A stretch of DNA of 32,129 bases from an uncultured Bacteroidales bacterium (GTDB lineage Bacteria; Bacteroidota; Bacteroidia; Bacteroidales; UBA932), in assembly GCA_944326225.1 (NCBI GenBank), contig CALVDI010000024.1, positions 1-32,129 of the forward strand, given 5' to 3'. This document shows, in pieces, positions 1 through 8,311 of the stretch (position 1 is the first letter of the stretch; each line of letters opens with the position of its first letter). The notes beneath the pieces are model-generated. The model did not search any database. It saw nothing but the letters and a program-made list of their open reading frames with translations, and was not told the DNA's origin. The translations under genes and the position numbers were made by a program.

Positions 1-1067
1 CCGGACCATTTACGGACCACCATACCGTCATCCACCAGCATAACTCCTCCGTTGGAGCGCACCATGGATATCAAGGTCTTATAGTCCCCGGACACCATCG
101 CCCGCCCTATCCCGGGATAATGCGCGGACACGGAGTCCGTCTCAGCATCAAGTACCGGGACAGCCACGTAACTCCGGCCTCCGTAATACGATATCGAATC
201 CATGCAGACAGACGCTTTATGCCAGTACGCGCTGTCCAGTGCGGATGGACGGAAGGCGACAAAGACAAACACCGGGCTCTCCGAGCCGACAATATCGTCC
301 GCGACATTCTCTCCGTAGACGTCCGAGAGAGTCATATCGAACAGCAGATCCTCCTCATCCCCCAGATATATGGTCCGGGTGTCGACGAAATTCCAGTCCG
401 TCCCGGGCAGGCTGTCTATCGCGAAATACTCCTGTTTCCCGTCTTTCTCATAGAGGAAGACCGTCTCAAAATTATTGTTGTCCGATATCTTGTCCAGCTT
501 GGCCGACAGGTTGGAGCCTACACGGAAATTACCGAAATCCAGCAAGGGTATGTTGATGTACGAATATACCGCACACAGCAGAGCCAGTAATCCGTAAGTT
601 CCCAGAAAGGCCCACTCGGCAGCCACCGGGGCCACAGGTTTGAACTTCTTACGGAACAGAAACACAGGGACTATGCAGACAAGCAGCACAACATTCTTGA
701 AGAATGTCTCCCACATGTCAAGGCTGATGGCCTGACCGAAACAGCCGCACTCGTCTATAGCATCATACAGGGCCATGAAGAAAGTAAGGATGGTGAAGAA
801 CACCGTCATGACCAGACCTGCAATGGACGCGATGCGCATCCTCACGCACATGAGCACCGCAATACCGATAAGGAACTCCGTCAGCGACAGGAGCATGCCG
901 AAGGGCACGGCTCCGAACCGCAGGAAGTCCAGATGGAGTGTGCCCAGATACTCCTCGACTATCAGCCCCGTACCCACGGGATCAGTCAGCTTGAAAAATC
1001 CGGACAGGATAAACGTGACTCCGAAGATAAGACGGAGCAAGAACATCAAGACCCTCAAAGCTCTCAT
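1..1067 (-). CDS. DoxX-like integral membrane protein, BT_3928 family (3' end cut off by window edge)
   Basis: 355 codons are visible without a stop, so the C-terminus lies beyond the window. The first ~190 residues hold about five hydrophobic segments of the DoxX/MauE type, with a Cys-Gly-Cys pair near residue 103 (ECGCFGQ) in the loop after the second or third helix. The remainder is soluble and ends in the visible part with a thioredoxin-like pattern (RSNGGVMLVDDGMVVRKWS). The family is widespread in Bacteroidota and is presumed to act in envelope redox or electron transfer, but its substrate is unknown. The ATG overlaps the tmk stop (ATGA), so it is translationally coupled to tmk. Family assignment is by recognised sequence style; function is inference. 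Confidence 0.8.
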   Translation of the reverse strand, partial: MRALRVLMFLLRLIFGVTFILSGFFKLTDPVGTGLIVEEYLGTLHLDFLRFGAVPFGMLLSLTEFLIGIAVLMCVRMRIASIAGLVMTVFFTILTFFMALYDAIDECGCFGQAISLDMWETFFKNVVLLVCIVPVFLFRKKFKPVAPVAAEWAFLGTYGLLALLCAVYSYINIPLLDFGNFRVGSNLSAKLDKISDNNNFETVFLYEKDGKQEYFAIDSLPGTDWNFVDTRTIYLGDEEDLLFDMTLSDVYGENVADDIVGSESPVFVFVAFRPSALDSAYWHKASVCMDSISYYGGRSYVAVPVLDAETDSVSAHYPGIGRAMVSGDYKTLISMVRSNGGVMLVDDGMVVRKWS

Positions 1068-1732
1068 AACACCTCCCTTATCTTCTCAAAGACATCATCC
1101 GCCGAAAGCATCTCCCCTTCCGGACCGGAGCAGTCTATCCTGCGGAAGTCCTGGTCAGCGGCACACAGACGCAGATACACCTCCCGTACCCTGTTCTGGA
1201 AAGCCATGTCGGCCTCATGAATATCCTCCGCCCCGTGCAGGTACTCCCTGTCGCTGCCCTCCCTGGCATTGGAGAGCCTTTCCCGCACGAACGAGACCGG
1301 CACGTCCAGAAAGACATTCAAGTCCGGACGCGGAATGCCGTAGACACCATATTCTGTATCCAGTATCCACCGCTGAAGCTCCAGCGAGCGGGACTCATCC
1401 TCAATCTTGGCGCACTGAAAGGCGATATTGGAATACACGTACCTGTCCAGCAGCACAGTACGGCCCTCATCAAGCCACCTGCGTATCACAGCGGAGGCAT
1501 CCCTGCGGTCTTCTGCGAAAAGCAGGGCCACTATCATCGGATGCACCTGGTCTATCCGGCCGAACTCACCCCTCAGAAAACGGGCAATCATGTCCCCCAC
1601 CACCGGTGCGTCAAATCTGGGGAAATGCAGGTACTCCGGACTGCGGCCGTCCCTCAACGTCAGATATTCCGACATCCGGGCCACCTGAGTGGACTTGCCC
1701 GAACCGTCCAGACCTTCTATGACTATAAGCAT
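1064..1732 (-). CDS. tmk: Thymidylate kinase (dTMP kinase)
   Basis: This cytoplasmic enzyme phosphorylates dTMP to dTDP using ATP in the dTTP pathway. The 222-residue product has the P-loop GLDGSGKST at residues 7-15, the dTMP-binding FPRFD at 38-42 and the DRY motif at 96-98 (LLDRYVYSN), all diagnostic of the family. The reading frame is open upstream to 1828, but that extension would cross the purB promoter and has no family match. The ATG at 1732 places IVIEGLDG where the family has it and has AGGAAG just upstream. The stop overlaps the start of the DoxX-like gene by four bases. A -7 box (TACATTTG) lies about 25 bases before the start, and purB diverges from the same gap. Confidence 0.95.
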   Translation of the reverse strand: MLIVIEGLDGSGKSTQVARMSEYLTLRDGRSPEYLHFPRFDAPVVGDMIARFLRGEFGRIDQVHPMIVALLFAEDRRDASAVIRRWLDEGRTVLLDRYVYSNIAFQCAKIEDESRSLELQRWILDTEYGVYGIPRPDLNVFLDVPVSFVRERLSNAREGSDREYLHGAEDIHEADMAFQNRVREVYLRLCAADQDFRRIDCSGPEGEMLSADDVFEKIREVL

Positions 1733-1752
1733 AACTTCCTTTTTAATGAAAC

Positions 1753-1786
1753 TTTGCAAATGTACAAAAATTATCATGTATCTTTG
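1753..1786 (+). promoter_or_regulatory. Candidate promoter for purB (TTTG ... TATCTTTG)
   Basis: TTTG at 1753-1756 and TATCTTTG at 1779-1786 match the Bacteroidota -33 and -7 elements with a 22-base spacer, close to the usual 19-21. Transcription would start near 1791, giving a leader of about 15 bases before the purB ATG at 1806. It overlaps the candidate tmk -7 box on the other strand. Confidence 0.6.
1757..1764 (-). promoter_or_regulatory. Candidate -7 box for tmk (TACATTTG)
   Basis: Exact match to the Bacteroidota -7 consensus TAnnTTTG, read on the minus strand, 24 bases before the tmk ATG. I see no clear TTTG at the -33 distance, so this is only a candidate. Confidence 0.45.
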
Positions 1787-1805
1787 TGTTTTAATCATTA
1801 CTGTT

Positions 1806-3140
1806 ATGCTTACATCCATCTCTCCCATAGACGGGAGATACTACCGTCAGGTCAGTGACCTGTCCTCATATTATTCCGAGTTCGCCCTCATAAGATACAG
1901 GGTCAGAGTCGAGATAGAATATTTCATAGCCCTGTGCGAGCTGCCCCTGCCTCAGCTCAGCAGCTTCGACCACAGCCTGTTCGACACTCTCCGCGCGATA
2001 TACCGCGACATGACCGAGGACGAGGCAGCCGAGGTGAAGGAGATTGAGAAGACAACCAACCACGATGTCAAGGCCGTGGAATACTATATCAAAAGACAGT
2101 TTGACCGGCTGGGTATCGCCCCCCGCTACAAGGAGTTCGTGCATTTCGGACTCACCTCGCAGGACATCAACAACACAGCCGTACCGCTGAGCCTTATGGA
2201 AGGCATACAGGATGTCTATCTGCCGCAGCTCTACGAGGTAATCAACACTCTCGACGGCATGGCCGAGGACTGGAAGGACATCCCGATGCTGGCCCGCACC
2301 CACGGCCAGCCGGCCTCTCCCACCAGACTGGGCAAGGAGATAGCAGTCTTTACGGCAAGACTGAGGGAACAGCAGAAAATGCTTCTTGCCGTACCCTTCT
2401 CAGCCAAGTTCGGAGGAGCCACCGGCAACTTCAACGCGCACTATGCCGCCTATCCGGACATCGACTGGAACGCTTTCGCCGAGGACTTCGTCGAGGACAG
2501 GCTCGGACTGAAACGCTCCTATCCCACCACACAGATAGAGCATTACGACAACACGGCCGCCCTTTTCGACGCAGTCAAGCGCATCAACAACATACTGGTG
2601 GACTTGTGCCGCGATATGTGGACCTACATCTCCATGGAATACTTCAAGCAGAAGATAAAGGCCGGTGAGGTAGGCTCATCAGCCATGCCTCATAAGGTCA
2701 ACCCTATCGACTTCGAGAATGCCGAGGGCAACTTCCTGATGGCCAACGCTGTATGCGAGTTTCTCGCATCCAAGCTGCCCATCTCCAGACTCCAGCGGGA
2801 CCTGACCGACTCCACCACCCTGCGCAATGTAGGCGTTCCCATCGCCCATACTGTCATCGCCCTCAAGTCCCTCCAGAAAGGCCTGGGCAAACTGATACTC
2901 AACAGAGACGCCATTGAGCGGGATCTCTCCGACAACTGGGAGGTAGTGGCAGAGGGCATACAGACCATACTCCGCCGGGAGGGCTACCCCAATCCCTACG
3001 AGACCCTGAAGGCCCTCACCCGTACCGGGCAGGCCGTCTCCGACCGCACCATCCGGGACTTCATCGACTCTCTTGACGTGACGGAGGCAGTGAAGGACGA
3101 GCTGCGCCGCCTCACCCCGTTCAACTACACCGGCAGATAG
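1806..3140 (+). CDS. purB: Adenylosuccinate lyase
   Basis: It cleaves SAICAR to AICAR and adenylosuccinate to AMP, releasing fumarate in both steps of purine synthesis. The product is 444 residues, normal for the E. coli-like long PurB clade, which begins with the PIDGRY motif seen at residues 6-11. The fumarase/lyase superfamily signature GSSAMPHKVNP lies at residues 290-300 in the mobile catalytic loop; one of its serines is the catalytic base in this family. Conserved histidine segments (TSQDIN and the ARTHGQPASPT region) are intact. The ATG at 1806 is chosen over an upstream in-frame ATG at 1689 because it fits the family N-terminus and follows a good promoter. It is divergent from tmk, and the M64 gene follows after 35 bases. 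Confidence 0.97.
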   Translation: MLTSISPIDGRYYRQVSDLSSYYSEFALIRYRVRVEIEYFIALCELPLPQLSSFDHSLFDTLRAIYRDMTEDEAAEVKEIEKTTNHDVKAVEYYIKRQFDRLGIAPRYKEFVHFGLTSQDINNTAVPLSLMEGIQDVYLPQLYEVINTLDGMAEDWKDIPMLARTHGQPASPTRLGKEIAVFTARLREQQKMLLAVPFSAKFGGATGNFNAHYAAYPDIDWNAFAEDFVEDRLGLKRSYPTTQIEHYDNTAALFDAVKRINNILVDLCRDMWTYISMEYFKQKIKAGEVGSSAMPHKVNPIDFENAEGNFLMANAVCEFLASKLPISRLQRDLTDSTTLRNVGVPIAHTVIALKSLQKGLGKLILNRDAIERDLSDNWEVVAEGIQTILRREGYPNPYETLKALTRTGQAVSDRTIRDFIDSLDVTEAVKDELRRLTPFNYTGR

Positions 3141-3175
3141 GTATCCGAACATTTCTCATACACAAGAACAGGATT

Positions 3176-4444
3176 ATGAGACACATCTTGTTGACAATAG
3201 CTGCAGCGGCAGTCCTGACTCTCCGGGCCGCTGTCAGTGCTGCTGCCCAGAGCCCGGACTACGACACATATTTTACCACTGACCGCCTACGCGTGGACTT
3301 CATTCTGGCAGGAAACGCACAGGAACAGCACGCCTACCTGGCCGGCCTCAAGAAAGAATGTGCCTGGGCCGGGTCCCATGCATCCCTGATCGACCCGTTC
3401 CGCTACGGCGAATACATGTTCGAGGCCTGGTCAGGCGAGACCCTGATCTACTCCAAAGGATTCTCCACCCTCTTCCAGGAGTGGAGAACTACATCCGAAG
3501 CCAGCAAGCTTTCAAAGGCTTATACGCAGACAGTATGGATGCCCTTCCCCAAGGATGACGTACACATAACCCTCTCAGAAAGGGTAAAAGCCACAGGGGA
3601 GTTCCGCGAGATTTTCTCTTGCAGCATAGACCCTGAAGATGCCCTCATCAGCCGCGAGGCCGCCCCTGACTTTACAGTCACACCCCTGCTCACATCCGGA
3701 GACATGGAGCACAAAGTGGACCTGCTCTTCGTAGCCGAGGGCTACACAGCAGACCAGACGGACCAGTTCCACCGCGACTGCCGCAAGTTCATGGAGTACC
3801 TCTTCTCTATGGAGCCATACAAGTCCCGCAAGAGTGACTTCAACGTCACAGCCGTGGACGTCGTATCCCCCGAGAAAGGCACTGACATCCCCAATCAGGA
3901 TATCTGGAAGCACACCGCCCTCAACTCGCATTTCTACACCTTCTACATTGACCGCTATCTGACCGTCACCGACCACAAGTCCATAGCCGACAACGTGGCC
4001 GGCGCCCCGTTCGATGCCATTTTCATCGTAGTTAATGAAGAAAAATACGGCGGCGGAGGCATCTACAACTCCTACGCCCTGGGCACCGCCGGCAACGAAT
4101 TCTCCTATCAGGTATTCATCCACGAGTTCGGTCACAGTTTCGCAGGGCTGGGAGACGAGTACTACACCTCCGAGGTCGCCTACGAGAACTTCTACAACCT
4201 CGAGACCGAGCCCTGGGAGCCCAACATCACCACCCTAGTGAACTTCGAAAGCAAGTGGAAGGACATGATCGACTCCGGCAAGTGGAGCGAGGAACAGGTA
4301 GGTGTCTACGAGGGCGGCGGATACATGGCCAAGGGCGTCTACCGTCCCCGCGAAGACTGCCGCATGAACACCAACACCGCTCCCGACTTCTGCCCAGTAT
4401 GCCAGCGGGCCATCAGCCGGATGATAGACTACTACTGCAGATAA
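3176..4444 (+). CDS. Secreted M64-family metallopeptidase (IgA peptidase M64 fold)
   Basis: 422 residues with a classic signal peptide (a hydrophobic stretch to about residue 22, then AAAQS), so it is exported to the periplasm or beyond. The zinc site HEFGHSFAGLGDEYY is at residues 316-330: H316, E317 and H320 form HExxH, and the following GLGDEYY is the M64 hallmark. The N-terminal ~150 residues resemble the beta-rich M64_N domain that precedes the catalytic domain in Bacteroides proteins. Some Clostridium members cleave human IgA, but Bacteroides homologues have no proven substrate, so IgA cleavage should not be assumed. The stop overlaps the start of the HAD gene (TAATG), indicating translational coupling, although the functional link is unclear. 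Confidence 0.93.
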   Translation: MRHILLTIAAAAVLTLRAAVSAAAQSPDYDTYFTTDRLRVDFILAGNAQEQHAYLAGLKKECAWAGSHASLIDPFRYGEYMFEAWSGETLIYSKGFSTLFQEWRTTSEASKLSKAYTQTVWMPFPKDDVHITLSERVKATGEFREIFSCSIDPEDALISREAAPDFTVTPLLTSGDMEHKVDLLFVAEGYTADQTDQFHRDCRKFMEYLFSMEPYKSRKSDFNVTAVDVVSPEKGTDIPNQDIWKHTALNSHFYTFYIDRYLTVTDHKSIADNVAGAPFDAIFIVVNEEKYGGGGIYNSYALGTAGNEFSYQVFIHEFGHSFAGLGDEYYTSEVAYENFYNLETEPWEPNITTLVNFESKWKDMIDSGKWSEEQVGVYEGGGYMAKGVYRPREDCRMNTNTAPDFCPVCQRAISRMIDYYCR

Positions 4445-5196
4445 TGACCATAAGGCCGTACAGATACTACCTGATCGACCTGGACCGGACACTGTGGGAC
4501 TTCGACAGCAACTCCGAGCACGCCATCGGTCTGCTCATCTCCCGCAATCCTATGCTCTACAGGACGATACAGGAAAAAGAAGGGTGTGGGGAAGATTCCC
4601 TGCACCGTTTCTTTATGCGCTACGACGTGCTGAACCACCGGCTCTGGGCCACGTACGAAAAAGGGGAAATGACCAAGGAAGACCTGCGCTGGAAGCGGTT
4701 CCACGAGGCATTCCGCCGGTACGGAGTAGAGGACGAGGCCCTCTCCCGGCAGTTCGGAGAAGACTATCTCGAACAGATGGTCTGCGAGAACAGACTGATG
4801 CCCGGAGCCAGGGAAATGCTGGAGGCCATACGCACGGCAGGAGGTAAGATGGCTGTTCTCAGCAACGGCTTCCGCGAGGTGCAGTACCGCAAGCTGCGCG
4901 GAGCCGGCATTGCGGAATATTTCTCCGCCGTCGTTGTCTCGGAGGAGGCCGGCTGCCTCAAGCCCAGGCCGGGCATCTTCGCATATGCATTAGAGACCCT
5001 GTCCGGCATAAAACGTACGGACGGAGACAGATGGAGAGAAGCGAAAAGGGCCGCCCTCATGATCGGGGACGACCCGGTTAACGATATTGAAGGAGCACAG
5101 ATATTCGGCATCGACCAGTTCTACTACAACCACAAGGGCCACAAGGCCATCTCCCACGCCACCTACGAATCCCCCGACCTCACCCCTTTCCTATAG
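4444..5196 (+). CDS. HAD-family phosphatase, YjjG-like (probable 5'-nucleotidase)
   Basis: A 250-residue cytoplasmic haloacid-dehalogenase-type hydrolase. Motif I is DLDRTLWD with D12 (nucleophile) and D14 (acid/base); motif II is the S of VLSNGF; motif III is the K of LKPRPGIF; motif IV is the acidic pair in MIGDDPVNDIEGA. The DRTLWDFDSNS start resembles YjjG/YfnB proteins, which dephosphorylate nucleoside monophosphates including non-canonical pyrimidines; the substrate here is inferred. The start ATG shares its first base with the stop of the M64 gene. The 3' end overlaps the convergent S4 gene by six bases (CTATAG, a palindrome that gives TAG on both strands). Confidence 0.88.
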   Translation: MTIRPYRYYLIDLDRTLWDFDSNSEHAIGLLISRNPMLYRTIQEKEGCGEDSLHRFFMRYDVLNHRLWATYEKGEMTKEDLRWKRFHEAFRRYGVEDEALSRQFGEDYLEQMVCENRLMPGAREMLEAIRTAGGKMAVLSNGFREVQYRKLRGAGIAEYFSAVVVSEEAGCLKPRPGIFAYALETLSGIKRTDGDRWREAKRAALMIGDDPVNDIEGAQIFGIDQFYYNHKGHKAISHATYESPDLTPFL

Positions 5197-5574
5197 CAGT
5201 TCGTCCATGAGACGGTCCAGGTCGCGGCGTTCCTTCTTGGTAGGACGGCCCGTCCCGCGGTCGCGCCTGATGTATATTGTCTCGAACGGAGCGTTGAGCT
5301 TGTCCAGCTCCTCCTGAGGAGTGATATCCTCCGCAAACTCAGGTACCAGTTTGGCTCCGACCCTGTTGCCTATCGGCACTATGACCCGGTACTGGAAATG
5401 CACACTGCCCTTACGCACCGACACGATGTCACCGGCCTTCACATCCCGGGACGCCTTGGCCTCCGCCCCATTGACTGAGACCTTACCGCTGCGGCAGGCA
5501 TCGGCAGCCTCGGTACGGGTCTTGTACACCCTTATCGACCATAAGAACTTATCTATTCTTACCTGCTCCTCCAT
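5191..5574 (-). CDS. S4-domain RNA-binding protein, Hsp15/HslR-like
   Basis: 127 residues. The S4 RNA-binding domain occupies roughly residues 5-65 (VRIDKFLWSIRVYKTRTEA, SGKVSVNGAEAK, VKAGDIVSVR), and the C-terminus is basic and charged (GRPTKKERRDLDRLMDELL), as in HslR. E. coli Hsp15 binds stalled 50S subunits carrying nascent chains and helps recycle them; the same role here is inferred from family. It lies two bases downstream of manA with no gap for a promoter, so it is probably the last gene of the CPBP-manA-S4 operon. Its stop codon overlaps the convergent HAD stop. Confidence 0.88.
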   Translation of the reverse strand: MEEQVRIDKFLWSIRVYKTRTEAADACRSGKVSVNGAEAKASRDVKAGDIVSVRKGSVHFQYRVIVPIGNRVGAKLVPEFAEDITPQEELDKLNAPFETIYIRRDRGTGRPTKKERRDLDRLMDELL

Positions 5575-5576
5575 AA

Positions 5577-6605
5577 CTACTCCTTTATATAATCATCCTT
5601 TTCCTCCTGCCTGCCTATATAGACTTCCATGACATGGGTTCCCGGCACAACAGGCGCGAGCATGAAGTCCGGCATAGCGGCCGGTATCAGCACCCACTCT
5701 CCCCGCAGCAGCGGATACCTCTCAGAGCCTTCGGATGGTGTCAGCACTGCCTCGCCCTCCAGACAGGTATAGAGGATAAAACTCTCGTAACGGTCCGGCC
5801 ATACCCGCAGCGGAGCCGTAAGAGCAAGCTCATTTGCCGTGAAATACTTGCTGGACACCAGACGCTTTGATGTTCCGCTCATACCGGCCGGGACAAACAA
5901 TGAACTGCTGTCATACTTGCGGTAATTGATGCAGCTCAGGGCCTGGTCCACATGCATCTGCCGGGCAGTGGCGGGGTCGTGCTCGCGGCCCCAGTCATAG
6001 ATACGGTATGTCACATCCGAGAGCTGCTGTATCTCGGCTATCACCAGACCACCTCCGGCAGAGTGTACCGTCCCGGCTTCGATAAAGAAGAAGTCTCCCT
6101 TGTGCGGAGTCACGACATTGAGCACCTCCTCAAGAGTGCCCTTGGCGCAGCGGTCCAGGAACTCAGGCACATCCATATCCTTGTTGAATCCCATATATAT
6201 CCTGGCATCAGGGTCGGCCTCAAGGACGTACCAGGCCTCGTTCTTGCCATAGGAGTTGTGCCTGTCAAAGGCAGTATCATCGTCCGGATGCACCTGGACC
6301 GACAGGCGGTCGTTGATGTCCAGCAACTTGACCAGTATCGGAAACTCGTCCCCGAAACGCTTGTAGTTGTCATCCCCGACTATCTCGTCCATATATGTCT
6401 CGATGACATCGAAGAGAGGGTTGCCGTCCAGCCAGCCTCCGGCTATCACCGAACTGTCGTCCTCAAAGCCGGAAATCTCCCAGCTCTCTCCTATCACTTT
6501 CTCCGCGTCGAACGGTTTGTGGAACTGAGCCGCCAGACGGTGACCACCCCAGACCCTCTCTTTCGGCTGGGGTATGAATTTAAAGGGATATATTGCTTTC
6601 TTCAT
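5577..6605 (-). CDS. manA: Mannose-6-phosphate isomerase, class I
   Basis: It interconverts fructose-6-phosphate and mannose-6-phosphate, feeding GDP-mannose and fucose synthesis or mannose use. The 342-residue protein is in the short bacterial class I form. Metal-binding residues of the cupin core are visible: Q104 and H106 in SVQVHPDD, E123 in KNEAWYVLEA, and H181 in IEAGTVHSAGGG. The WGREHD segment follows, as usual. The start codon overlaps the CPBP gene stop by four bases (ATGA), so the two are coupled. No deviations are seen. Confidence 0.95.
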   Translation of the reverse strand: MKKAIYPFKFIPQPKERVWGGHRLAAQFHKPFDAEKVIGESWEISGFEDDSSVIAGGWLDGNPLFDVIETYMDEIVGDDNYKRFGDEFPILVKLLDINDRLSVQVHPDDDTAFDRHNSYGKNEAWYVLEADPDARIYMGFNKDMDVPEFLDRCAKGTLEEVLNVVTPHKGDFFFIEAGTVHSAGGGLVIAEIQQLSDVTYRIYDWGREHDPATARQMHVDQALSCINYRKYDSSSLFVPAGMSGTSKRLVSSKYFTANELALTAPLRVWPDRYESFILYTCLEGEAVLTPSEGSERYPLLRGEWVLIPAAMPDFMLAPVVPGTHVMEVYIGRQEEKDDYIKE

Positions 6606-7390
6606 ACTTGATTGTATTGTTTCCTAGGTAAATACTTATTGAGGGCCCATATGCCGGCCACCGTCACGACAGCAGAGAGAGCCACTACCGGCCAATACGC
6701 CCGGGCTCCGACCAACTGTTCCAGAGAACCCATGGCGGCATCAGGTCCCATAAACGCCACGACCGCTATAGTCAGGGCGTTGTTGACAAAGTGCAGGACC
6801 ACCGTTGTCCAGTAGCTTTCTGTACGGGCGTATATCCATCCGAACAGACAGCCCATCGCGAAAGCCGGCACAGCCTGCCACGGATTGAGGTGAGCCACCG
6901 CAAACAGCAGGGATGACCATGCCACCGCCTTCCACACCCGCATCCTTCTGAGCAGACCGGAGAGGATGACCCGGCGGAACAGCAGCTCCTCCAGCAGAGG
7001 CGCCGCCACGCACACCGTAACAGCACTGCCGATCAACTCAGTACCGTACATATTGCGGAGCATGTCATCGTACCATTGCGGAGTCTCCATCCACGATGTC
7101 GCCACTCCCAGCAGGACTACAAGCGACAGCTCCACCAGCACTGCCACGGGAAGCATCAGCCAGGCACCGGTCCTGCCGGATGTTCCCATTACGACAGACG
7201 GTGCGCCGCCGTCCCTGACCGCTCCGAGTCTGAAGATATATATCAAGGGAAAGACGTATGCCAGTGAGTATATCAACGGCATGGGAAGCATTCCCAGAAA
7301 AGAGACGGCCAGCTGCCCTATGACCAGCAGAAGCAGAATCAGGCAGGATTCCCACAGACTTGGGCCGGCATTCAAAAGATTTTTCATCAT
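6602..7390 (-). CDS. CPBP-family intramembrane metalloprotease (CAAX protease/bacteriocin-processing type)
   Basis: 262 residues with about seven or eight hydrophobic segments. The ABI/CPBP motifs are intact: EELLFRR (E134, E135, R139), H167 in VAHLNPWQ, and H200 with N203/N204 in LHFVNNALT. The family is related to Rce1 CAAX proteases and acts inside the cytoplasmic membrane; bacterial substrates are mostly unknown. It starts with two Met codons (7390 and 7387). It is the first gene of the CPBP-manA-S4 operon and diverges from the DivIC-type gene across a gap of only 54 bases. The functional link to manA is not obvious. Confidence 0.9.
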   Translation of the reverse strand: MMKNLLNAGPSLWESCLILLLLVIGQLAVSFLGMLPMPLIYSLAYVFPLIYIFRLGAVRDGGAPSVVMGTSGRTGAWLMLPVAVLVELSLVVLLGVATSWMETPQWYDDMLRNMYGTELIGSAVTVCVAAPLLEELLFRRVILSGLLRRMRVWKAVAWSSLLFAVAHLNPWQAVPAFAMGCLFGWIYARTESYWTTVVLHFVNNALTIAVVAFMGPDAAMGSLEQLVGARAYWPVVALSAVVTVAGIWALNKYLPRKQYNQV

Positions 7391-7429
7391 CGCCTCTCAA
7401 AATTTTTTCAAATATAGCGATATTAGTCC

Positions 7430-7437
7430 TAACTTTG
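7430..7437 (+). promoter_or_regulatory. Candidate -7 box for the DivIC-type gene (TAACTTTG)
   Basis: Exact TAnnTTTG match ending seven bases before the ATG at 7445. Transcription would start almost at the start codon, implying a very short leader or a leaderless mRNA. The -33 region holds a T-rich stretch but no perfect TTTG. Confidence 0.5.
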
Positions 7438-7444
7438 TACCATC

Positions 7445-7750
7445 ATGGAAGAAACATCTGTCAGCCCCTGGAAAAAGTTCGTCAAAGTCATCACGAACAA
7501 ATACACTATCGTCACCGTCATATTCGCGGTGATCGTTCTCTTTGTGGACCGCAACAACCTCATCCGCTGGGCTGGCGATTATCTGACCGCACTCCGTCAG
7601 GAAAAGGTCATAAGACAGTACAACCGGGACATACAGATGCTTGACGACAAGCTCGACGAGCTGACATCAGACAAAGACTCCCTGGAGAAATTCGCCAGGG
7701 AGCAGTACTATTTCCACAAAAAAGGGGAAGACGTGTTTATTGTCGATTGA
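7445..7750 (+). CDS. Septum formation initiator family protein (FtsB/DivIC-like)
   Basis: A 101-residue bitopic protein: short basic N-terminus, one membrane helix at about residues 20-36, then a predicted coiled coil at about 48-80 (REEK-, D- and L-rich), ending LEKFAREQYYFHKKGEDVFIV, the conserved C-terminal block of FtsB/DivIC. In the divisome FtsB links FtsL and FtsQ; that role is inferred from family and architecture. It is monocistronic: CPBP diverges upstream, and pth converges and overlaps its last 14 bases. The short length is normal for the family. Confidence 0.9.
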   Translation: MEETSVSPWKKFVKVITNKYTIVTVIFAVIVLFVDRNNLIRWAGDYLTALRQEKVIRQYNRDIQMLDDKLDELTSDKDSLEKFAREQYYFHKKGEDVFIVD

Positions 7751-8300
7751 ACTGGGTCATGGTCCGCTCTATGCCGGCCAGACCGAATGACTTGACAGCC
7801 TCCACGGCCCTCTCCCGTATCCCGGGAAGCTGCTTCTCCTCCTCCTCGTCCCATTTGCCCAGGACGAAATCCACCTGCGGGCCGCGTCCCACGTGCGAGC
7901 CGATGCCCACACGCAGCCGGGGATAATCCTGCGTTCCCAGCATCTCCGCTATGTTGGCCAGACCATTGTGACCGCCGGCACTTCCGCCCTTACGCATACG
8001 CATCGTCCCGAACGGCAGATTCATATCGTCCGCTATCACCAGGAGATTCTCTACAGGTATACCCTTCTTATCCAGCCAGTACGCCACTGCCTTGCCGCTC
8101 AGGTTCATGTACGTGGAGGGCTTCAGCAGGACAAATGTGCGTCCTTTGAGCCGGATCTCCGCCATATCCCCGTAACGGACTGTCGTAAAAAGAGTATTGG
8201 ACGCCTGAGCCCAGGTGTCCAATACCGAAAATCCCATATTGTGGCGGGTACCTTCGTATTCGTACCCTATGTTTCCCAATCCGACTATGAGAAATGTCAT
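7737..8300 (-). CDS. pth: Peptidyl-tRNA hydrolase
   Basis: It releases tRNA from peptidyl-tRNA dropped by ribosomes. At 187 residues it is normal in length. Catalytic and binding residues are in place: N10 in GLGNIG, H20 in GTRHNMGF, N66 in PSTYMNLSG, D91/D92 in IADDMNLPFG, and N112 in GGHNGL. It lies 11 bases downstream of rplY, and the rplY-pth pair is a common arrangement across bacteria, which supports one transcript. Its 3' end overlaps the convergent DivIC-type gene by 14 bases. Confidence 0.97.
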   Translation of the reverse strand: MTFLIVGLGNIGYEYEGTRHNMGFSVLDTWAQASNTLFTTVRYGDMAEIRLKGRTFVLLKPSTYMNLSGKAVAYWLDKKGIPVENLLVIADDMNLPFGTMRMRKGGSAGGHNGLANIAEMLGTQDYPRLRVGIGSHVGRGPQVDFVLGKWDEEEEKQLPGIRERAVEAVKSFGLAGIERTMTQFNRQ

Positions 8301-8311
8301 GAGAGGGAATA

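Noticed and set aside
775-1722. Long plus-strand open frame of 315 codons
   Set aside because: It lies antisense to tmk and the DoxX-like gene, has a low-complexity Pro/Arg/Ser-rich product and no recognisable family.
3176-4444. IgA-cleaving virulence protease
   Set aside because: The M64 zinc motif is clear, but IgA cleavage is shown only for some clostridial members; the sequence does not establish the substrate.
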